NCBI RefSeq assembly: GCF_015751765.1
Contig: NZ_JADOTX010000001.1
Span: 1,302,001 to 1,366,000, forward strand
Direction: 5' to 3'
DNA: 64,000 nucleotides
Source of the DNA: Micromonospora ureilytica
GTDB taxonomy: Bacteria > Actinomycetota > Actinomycetes > Mycobacteriales > Micromonosporaceae
Below, piece by piece: positions 58,851-64,000 of this stretch. Both the position numbers and the translations under genes were made by a program. The notes beneath the pieces are model-generated. The model did no database searches, had not been told where the DNA came from, and saw only the letters and a list, made by a program, of their open reading frames with translations. The first letter of the stretch is position 1, and the number at the start of each line of letters is the position of its first letter.

Positions 58851-59855
58851 ATGCGTAAGAGAACGATGACCCTCGCAGTCGCTGTCGCAGCAGCGGGAAT
58901 CGGCGTCGTGACGGTCGTACCGTCGAGCGCCGCACCTGCCGCGACCGCAGCGGCCCGCACCGTCGAGCAACCCTGGGCGTCGGCCGCGCCGGTGTCGTCG
59001 CGGATCGCTGTCCACTTCGACCTGACGAAGGGGCAGATGCCGGAGAACGTCGCGGTCGGCCCGGACGGCACCGCCTACGTCACCTTCGCGGCCGCCCGAC
59101 AGGTCGCCGCGGTCACCCCGTCCGGCGGGACGCGGATCCTGGCGACCCTGCCGGCCCCCGCCGATGGCGGCGTCAACACGCCGGTGCTCGCGTTCGCGCT
59201 GACCACGGGCATCGTCCGCATGAGTGACGGCACCCTCTACTTCCTCTACGCGAGCGGCGATGCCACCAGCACGGGTCTGTACCGGCTGCGCCCCGGCCGG
59301 GCGCCGCACCGCATCGCGGCTCTGCCAGCCGATGGGCTCCCCAATGGCCTGGCCTTCGACGCCGAGGCGAAGAGGTTCTTCCTCACGGACTCCGTGCTCG
59401 GCACGATCTCGACAGTTCCGCTGGAAGGCGGCCGTGCCGAGGTCTGGTCCTCGGCACCCGAGCTCGCCGCGGCCGGCTTCCTGGGCGCCAACGGCATCAA
59501 GGTACGCGCCGATGCGGTCTGGGCGACCAACCTCGACCACGGCACGCTGCTGCGCATTCCGCTGCGGCACGGCCGACCCGGGCCGGTCCGGGTGGCGGCG
59601 ACCGGCCTGGTCGGCATCGACGACTTCGCGTTCGTCGGTGCCGGTGACCGACAGGTCATCGCCACACTGAACGGACCGAACACTGTGGTGAGCATCGACG
59701 CGGCCGGCCGTTCCCGAACGCTGATGACGGCCGCCGACGGGTTGCAGAACCCGACAGCGGTGGCCGTGCGCGGCCGTACCGTCTACGTGCTCAGTGCCGC
59801 GTACACCACCGGCGTCGACCCCAACCTGGCGCTGGCCACCCTGCCGCTCGGCTGA
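58851..59855 (+). CDS. secreted SMP-30-like beta-propeller protein
   Basis: This 334-residue exported protein has a signal peptide (to about residue 28, SSAAPA) and a six-bladed beta-propeller of the SMP-30/gluconolactonase type (PENVAVGPDGTAYVTF; DGLPNGLAFDAEAKRFFLTD; ADAVWATNLDHGTLLRIPL). The ring often binds Ca2+ and hydrolyses lactones, but the metal ligands are not certain here. AGGGACAGAA stands before the ATG. Confidence 0.75.
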   Translation: MRKRTMTLAVAVAAAGIGVVTVVPSSAAPAATAAARTVEQPWASAAPVSSRIAVHFDLTKGQMPENVAVGPDGTAYVTFAAARQVAAVTPSGGTRILATLPAPADGGVNTPVLAFALTTGIVRMSDGTLYFLYASGDATSTGLYRLRPGRAPHRIAALPADGLPNGLAFDAEAKRFFLTDSVLGTISTVPLEGGRAEVWSSAPELAAAGFLGANGIKVRADAVWATNLDHGTLLRIPLRHGRPGPVRVAATGLVGIDDFAFVGAGDRQVIATLNGPNTVVSIDAAGRSRTLMTAADGLQNPTAVAVRGRTVYVLSAAYTTGVDPNLALATLPLG

Positions 59856-59917
59856 CCCGTCGTCCTCCAGGAGGTCTGCCCGCAAGCAGTGGGGCCCGTT
59901 CCCTCGATAGTGAACGC

Positions 59918-59961
59918 TCGGATCGCCCGCCACCGTCGGATGACGGCGACGGGCGATCCGA
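59918..59961. terminator. hairpin terminator
   Basis: TCGGATCGCCCG pairs with CGGGCGATCCGA, and an inner CCGTC/GACGG stem closes the loop, between the convergent propeller and small membrane gene. Confidence 0.75.
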
Positions 59962-59994
59962 CGCGCCTGCCCGCGCGGGGGAGCAGCGGCTCGG

Positions 59995-60420
59995 TCACGG
60001 CGCGGCCGGGAAGTCCGACCGCTCGCTCGACGACCCGCCGGTCGTGCTCGGGCGTCGGCGGCCGAGGTGGAAGGCCGTGGCCGCGGCCAGCGCGGCGACG
60101 ACGATCAGTGCGGCGAAGGCCGGGTGCATGTCCTTGGACAGGCTCGGGGCGCGTTCGGGCCCAATGGCCCAGAGGATCAGCGGTGTGGCGTAGGCGGCGG
60201 CGAGAGCGACAGTCCAGCGGCGTAGTCCGCGGAGGTGGGCGTGCCGCAGGCTGACGATCAGCGCGAGGGTGACCGGGACGATGGCCAGCATGGCGAGCTG
60301 GCCGATGACCAGGACCGGGACCGACCAGATCGAGATGATGGTGGTCCGGTCCGCGCGCCGGGTGGCGCGGTCCTCCTGGGTGCGGGGATGCGAGGTTGAG
60401 GGCATTGTCGTCTCCGTCAT
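59995..60420 (-). CDS. small polytopic membrane protein
   Basis: This 141-residue protein has about four membrane helices (IISIWSVPVLVIGQLAMLAI; VPVTLALIVSL; WTVALAAAYATPLILWAI; HPAFAALIVVAALAAATAFHL) and no recognised domain. Its ATG (60420) overlaps the upstream gene's stop in ATGA, so the two are coupled. It is likely under the TetR regulator at 60927. Confidence 0.7.
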   Translation of the reverse strand: MTETTMPSTSHPRTQEDRATRRADRTTIISIWSVPVLVIGQLAMLAIVPVTLALIVSLRHAHLRGLRRWTVALAAAYATPLILWAIGPERAPSLSKDMHPAFAALIVVAALAAATAFHLGRRRPSTTGGSSSERSDFPAAP

Positions 60421-60845
60421 CGGGTCGGGTTGGTGGTCGCGGGACGCCAGGCCAACCAGCCGCGGCACAGCACGTAGGCCGCCGCGACGACGGCGACGAG
60501 TCCGAAGTCGATGATGGCCGACAGGCGTGCCTCCGGGACGTCTCCGATCAGCGCGCCGAACACCACGAGAGCGGCCTTGCCGGCGAGCACGATCTCCCAG
60601 ACGCCGGCCGCTTGACGCGGCCTGACCGCGAGCAGGGCGAAGAGAGCGGCGAAGATGCCGAAGCTGGAAACTCGCCAGCCTTCGATGAACAGGCGGTCGT
60701 CGCTGGCGTTGACGGTCAGCAGCACGCCGTTGACGAATGCGACGCCGGTGGCGAGGGCGGCGAGGGCCGCCAGTCCACGGCCGACGAGGTCGGCGCGATT
60801 GGTGGGGGCGGCGATGTCGATTCGGGTAGCGGTCGCGGCGGTCAT
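60417..60845 (-). CDS. small polytopic membrane protein
   Basis: This 142-residue protein has about four helices (LAALAALATGVAFVNGVLL, GIFAALFALLAV, EIVLAGKAALVVFGALI, IIDFGLVAVVAAAYVL) and no known domain. I chose the ATG at 60845 because GGAG lies 6 bases upstream; an ATG at 60857 is the alternative. It begins the operon divergent from the TetR gene. Confidence 0.7.
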   Translation of the reverse strand: MTAATATRIDIAAPTNRADLVGRGLAALAALATGVAFVNGVLLTVNASDDRLFIEGWRVSSFGIFAALFALLAVRPRQAAGVWEIVLAGKAALVVFGALIGDVPEARLSAIIDFGLVAVVAAAYVLCRGWLAWRPATTNPTR

Positions 60846-60878
60846 GGGGGTCTCCATCTCTAGGAAACGGATGTGAAC

Positions 60879-60917
60879 TTACAGCCGTTAACTTACGCGC
60901 TGACCTAACGTCTGTAA
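60879..60917. promoter_or_regulatory. TetR operator dyad
   Basis: TTACAGCCGTTA (60879-60890) and TAACGTCTGTAA (60906-60917) are inverted copies with one mismatch, spaced 15 bases apart, in the gap between the small membrane proteins and the TetR gene. Confidence 0.65.
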
Positions 60918-60926
60918 AGTCAAGGG

Positions 60927-61544
60927 GTGACCACACCGAGAACGAGGGCCCGCAACAAGCGCGGCGAGGGCGCCCAACTGCGCGACGAGATCGTCGACGC
61001 CGCGATGACGCTCCTGGAGGACGGCACGCCACAGAACGTGACCCTGCGGGGGGTCGCCCGCCAGGCCGGCATCTCCGCGCCGTCGATCTATCCGCACTTT
61101 CCGGACCTGGACTCGATCCTCCTGGCGGTCGCGCAACGCGCGTTCGGCATCCTGGAGCAGGAACTGGGCGCACCGGATGACGCGGATCCGGTCGAGCGGC
61201 TGCGCGCGATCTGCGCGGCCTACCTGACCTTCGCCGAACGCCGTCCGCATCAGTACCGGGTGATGTTCGGCGCTGTCTGGGATGCCGGACAGGCCCTTGA
61301 GCGGGCGCCGGCCATGGCGGACGAACTCGCCGTGCTCGGCATGGGAGCCTTCGAGATCTTCCGGCGTACGCTCGCCGACTGCGTCGCGGCGGGACGATCG
61401 GCCAGCGCGGACCCCTTCGGCGACGCGACGGCGCTCTGGGTCGGGCTGCACGGGTTCGCCGAGCTCCAGGTGGCCACGCCGTTGTTCCCGTGGCCACCGG
61501 GGCTGCGCGAGTCCATCATCGACCGGATGGCGCTGCTGCGCTGA
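60927..61544 (+). CDS. TetR family regulator
   Basis: This 205-residue repressor has the TetR HTH (DAAMTLLEDGTPQNVTLRGVARQAGISAPSIYPHFPDLDSIL) and a WHG-type (TetR_C_13-like) ligand domain (FAERRPHQYRVMFGAVW, GLHGFAELQ). The start is a GTG at 60927. A dyad lies just before it, which suggests it represses itself and the divergent pair of membrane proteins. Confidence 0.85.
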   Translation: MTTPRTRARNKRGEGAQLRDEIVDAAMTLLEDGTPQNVTLRGVARQAGISAPSIYPHFPDLDSILLAVAQRAFGILEQELGAPDDADPVERLRAICAAYLTFAERRPHQYRVMFGAVWDAGQALERAPAMADELAVLGMGAFEIFRRTLADCVAAGRSASADPFGDATALWVGLHGFAELQVATPLFPWPPGLRESIIDRMALLR

Positions 61545-61596
61545 GCGTGCGTGGATGTTCGCCCGATCAGGTCGCCACCGTGCGACGATTTCCGGC

Positions 61597-61911
61597 GTGG
61601 AAGAGACTGCGGCGACGTTGGCCGAGATCCGCTCTCGGATCGACGAACTGGACCGTGAACTGGTCGGGCTGCTCGCCCGGCGGGAGGCGCTGGTCCGGCA
61701 GGCGGCCCCGCTCAAGAGTGACGCCCAGGCGGTCCGTGCGCCGGACCGGGTGGCGCAGGTGGTGGCCCGGGTCCGCAGCTTGGCCAGCGAGGCCGGCGCC
61801 GACCCGGATCTGGTCGAGCGGATCTACCGGGGCATGATCGAGGCATTCATCGGCATGGAGACCGACGAGCACCACCGCGTCACCGGCGGGTCGGCGCCGA
61901 GAACGCGGTGA
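61597..61911 (+). CDS. chorismate mutase (AroQ type)
   Basis: This 104-residue protein is a helical AroQ-class chorismate mutase, which turns chorismate into prephenate on the way to Phe and Tyr. The helix EIRSRIDELDRELVGLLARREALVRQAAPLK holds the conserved Arg, Asp and Lys, and the C-terminal helix DPDLVERIYRGMIEAFIGMET fits. The start is taken as GTG 61597, where the homology begins; the upstream ribosome site is weak. It is small enough to be a free-standing cytoplasmic form. Confidence 0.8.
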   Translation: MEETAATLAEIRSRIDELDRELVGLLARREALVRQAAPLKSDAQAVRAPDRVAQVVARVRSLASEAGADPDLVERIYRGMIEAFIGMETDEHHRVTGGSAPRTR

Positions 61912-61930
61912 TCGCCCGGGACGTGCGCGG

Positions 61931-62722
61931 TCAGGTCGTGGAGCGGCTCTCACCGTCCGGGCTCGCCAGGGCGGGCGACGCGTAGCCGAGCTCGTACGAG
62001 ATCTTGTTGGCGGTGTCCAGGAGCAGCGGAAGGTTGCTCTTCAGCTGGTCGAGGTTGGCGATGACCTCGATTGCCGTTATCGAGACTGCGGCGATGACCT
62101 GTCCTCGGGAATCCCTGATCGGCGCGGCCACGCACATCACGTAGGCGTCGTGCTCGCCGTTGTCCATGGCCCAGCCGCAGTCGTGGATGCGGGCGAGTTC
62201 GGCTTCCAGGACGTCGTGGTCGGTGAAGGTGGTGTCGGTGAATTTCTCGAAGACGACGTGGGAGAGCAGGCGGTCGCGTTCCTGGCGGGGAAGGTAGGCC
62301 AGGATCGTCTTGCCCACGGCGCTCGCGTAGATGGACACCGCGCGTCCCACCCGGGACGGCAGCTTGACGGCGTCGAAGGCCGGACTGTCCACCTTGTCGA
62401 TATAGATGATCTCGTCGCCGGTCAGTTGCGCCAGGTGTACGGTGTGGCCGGTCTCGCGTTGCAGCGCACGCAGGTGGGCGGCGGCGGGCTGGCGGAGGTC
62501 CATCGAGCCGAGCGCGAGCTCGGACAACTCGATCAGGCCGCTGCCGAGCACGTAGGTGCCCGCGCCGGTCCGGCGGACGAAGCGCGCGGACTCCAGTGTC
62601 TGCAGGATGCGCAGGGCTGTGGACTTGTGGACGCCGAGCACGTCCGCAGCCTCCGTAAGGGACAGCGGGTGCTCCGCGGATCGACGGATGAGGTCGATCG
62701 CGCGGCGAATCGATTGCGCCAA
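61931..62722 (-). CDS. IclR family transcriptional regulator
   Basis: This 263-residue regulator has the IclR winged HTH (LSLTEAADVLGVHKSTALRILQTLESARFVRR) and the C-terminal effector domain (YIDKVDSPAFDAVKLPSRVGRAVSIYASAVGKTILAYLP, PIRDSRGQVIAAVSITA). I chose the TTG at 62722 because GGGGAG precedes it by 8 bases, and the longer ATG start at 62773 lies inside an operator-like palindrome. It is divergent from a sugar-binding protein gene, which it likely controls. Confidence 0.82.
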   Translation of the reverse strand: MAQSIRRAIDLIRRSAEHPLSLTEAADVLGVHKSTALRILQTLESARFVRRTGAGTYVLGSGLIELSELALGSMDLRQPAAAHLRALQRETGHTVHLAQLTGDEIIYIDKVDSPAFDAVKLPSRVGRAVSIYASAVGKTILAYLPRQERDRLLSHVVFEKFTDTTFTDHDVLEAELARIHDCGWAMDNGEHDAYVMCVAAPIRDSRGQVIAAVSITAIEVIANLDQLKSNLPLLLDTANKISYELGYASPALASPDGESRSTT

Positions 62723-62765
62723 GGCTGTTTCTCCCCTCGCGCGACGGGCAGCGCCGTCGCTGTCA

Positions 62766-62844
62766 TTGCACATTATGCAATATAGATGACGCGATACGCA
62801 ATCGCCACTTGACACCGTTGCACATGGCGCTACGATCGTTGCAA
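62766..62844. promoter_or_regulatory. IclR operator and promoter for the sugar-binding gene
   Basis: TTGCACATTATGCAA (62766-62780) is a palindrome with arms TTGCA/TGCAA. TTGACA at 62809-62814 and TACGAT at 62831-62836 form a 16-base-spaced promoter. The same TTGCA half-site recurs at 62818-62822 and as TTGCAA at 62839-62844, flanking the -10 region, where a bound IclR protein would block transcription. Confidence 0.6.
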
Positions 62845-62884
62845 TTTCATCCGCTCGACGCCAACTTGTAACAGTGGAGTAACG

Positions 62885-64000
62885 ATGGGTAATCAGCGCG
62901 CTCGTTTCGGCATCGCCAGGGCGACATGTGCCCTCGGCCTGGTCGCCACTCTCTTGACCGGTTGCGGTTCCGACGGCGACTCCGGCGACGGCGTCACCAA
63001 ACTGACCTTCGCCGCCTCGACCTTCGGCGACCCGGGCCGCGGGCCCCTGTTGACGAAGTGGCTCGACGAGTTCAATCAGAGCCAGACCAAGGTCCAGGTG
63101 TCCGCCGCCGCGGTGCCGTACCCGACCTTCGGCCAGACCGTGCTCACCCAGATGGGCAGCGGCAAGGGCCCCGACCTCGTCCGGTTCGACATGCCCGAGT
63201 TCGAGGCGGCCTCGGACGCCGGCCTCGTCGCGCCGCTGGACAAGGTGATCGACGCCGGCAAGTACGACCTGCTCAAGCAGCCGGACCAGTTCATGGTCCA
63301 CGACGGTGTCCGGCACGGCGTCATCTTCGAGGCGTCGAACTACGCGATGTTCTACAACGCCGACCTGATCCCGACGCCGCCGACCACCTACGAGCAGTTC
63401 ACCTCCACGGCGAAGTCGCTGACCAAGGGTGACGTCTTCGGCCTGGCGTTCCGCCAGACGGAGGCCGAGGAGGCCGGCGTCTGGCAGGACATCTTCAACT
63501 ACGTCTACGGCTTCGGCGGCGCGTGGTCCGACGGTAAGAACCTGACGATCAACTCGCCCGAGAACCTCAAGGGCCTGCAGGCGTTCAAGGACCTGTACGA
63601 CGCGAACGTGATCCCGCGCGGCGCCGACGCGGCGACGTTCCGGCGGATGTTCGCCGAGGGCAAGGTCGGGATGGAACTCAACAACGGCGGCTACGTGACC
63701 GCCACGCGCGGCCAGAACGCGAAGCTCAACTTCACCGTCGCGCCCATCCCGTTCCCGGTCCGCAAGCAGGGCGCGATCCTCGCACCGATCGTGATCAACG
63801 AGGCGAGCGAGGGCAAGGACGAGGCCGGCACCTTCATCAAGTGGGCGCTGGAGCCGCAGAACCAGGTCAAGCTGCAGGAGATCCTCGGCGCGAGCAGCGT
63901 CGCCACCACCACGCAGCGCAGCGCGGAGTCCCTCAAGGCGACCCCGTTCCTCCCCGTCTTCGACGGACTCACCGAGACCAGCCTGCCGCAGATCGTGCTG
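62885..64000 (+). CDS. extracellular sugar-binding lipoprotein (3' end off window)
   Basis: This is the solute-binding part of an ABC sugar importer (bacterial extracellular solute-binding family 1), 372 residues to the window edge. The N-terminus (VATLLTGCGSD) has a lipobox with the lipidated Cys at 27. The mature protein has the two-lobe pattern of maltose-type binding proteins (VPYPTFGQTVLTQMGSGKGPDLVRFDMPEFEAASDAGLVAPLD; FEASNYAMFYNADLI). Permease genes should follow beyond the window. GGAG precedes the ATG at 62885; the divergent IclR regulator likely controls it. Confidence 0.88.
   Translation, partial: MGNQRARFGIARATCALGLVATLLTGCGSDGDSGDGVTKLTFAASTFGDPGRGPLLTKWLDEFNQSQTKVQVSAAAVPYPTFGQTVLTQMGSGKGPDLVRFDMPEFEAASDAGLVAPLDKVIDAGKYDLLKQPDQFMVHDGVRHGVIFEASNYAMFYNADLIPTPPTTYEQFTSTAKSLTKGDVFGLAFRQTEAEEAGVWQDIFNYVYGFGGAWSDGKNLTINSPENLKGLQAFKDLYDANVIPRGADAATFRRMFAEGKVGMELNNGGYVTATRGQNAKLNFTVAPIPFPVRKQGAILAPIVINEASEGKDEAGTFIKWALEPQNQVKLQEILGASSVATTTQRSAESLKATPFLPVFDGLTETSLPQIVL

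Overview
The window is high-GC actinobacterial DNA, most like Micromonospora or another Micromonosporaceae. Evidence: GTG and TTG starts are common, ribosome sites are AGGAGG-like, many enzymes are secreted and carry ricin-type, CBM2, CBM42 or F5/8C modules, and the regulators are LacI, TetR, IclR, XRE and SARP types. The genus is inferred, not proven. I noticed no rRNA or tRNA gene, CRISPR array, insertion sequence or prophage, but I did not scan tRNAs systematically.

Layout. 1-5 kb: hemicellulose genes on the minus strand (truncated GH30 glucuronoxylanase, GH43/CBM42 arabinofuranosidase, ricin-domain beta-helix protein), with two related LacI-type operators. 5-15 kb: mixed enzymes, a GH6 protein, a pair of related membrane proteins and a secreted M14 carboxypeptidase. 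15-26 kb: cupin/Rrf2 pair, LacI regulator divergent from a GH2-ricin enzyme, a ThuA-DUF1080-F5/8C protein and a CBM2 Cip1-like protein. 26-30 kb: a four-gene uptake cassette (binding lipoprotein, SAM methyltransferase, FecCD-type permease, ATPase) in which every junction is a 4-base ATGA overlap. 31-33 kb: TetR divergent from a serine hydrolase, with two identical palindromes between them.

33-44 kb is the most coherent block and concerns the cell wall. A HTH/membrane/NBR1-Ig-like protein precedes three secreted wall-enzyme candidates (PG-binding plus M15-like, I36 plus M23, I36 plus SpoIID). Convergent to these is a salvage set: Na+/solute symporter, anmK and an FAD/Fe-S D-lactate-type dehydrogenase in one operon, with murQ divergent. 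AnmK and MurQ process anhydro-MurNAc, MurQ releases D-lactate, and the dehydrogenase could oxidise it. The outside enzymes could therefore supply the inside pathway; that link is inferred.

44-64 kb is a patchwork of regulator/target pairs and secreted enzymes: AlkD-like protein beside an MFS remnant, CE1-like esterase, S33 peptidase, a large SARP-NB-ARC-TPR regulator, wrbA, a hydrolase/TetR operon with twin operators, XRE regulator plus beta-propeller, TetR divergent from two small membrane proteins, chorismate mutase, and an IclR regulator divergent from a sugar-binding lipoprotein that runs off the right edge.
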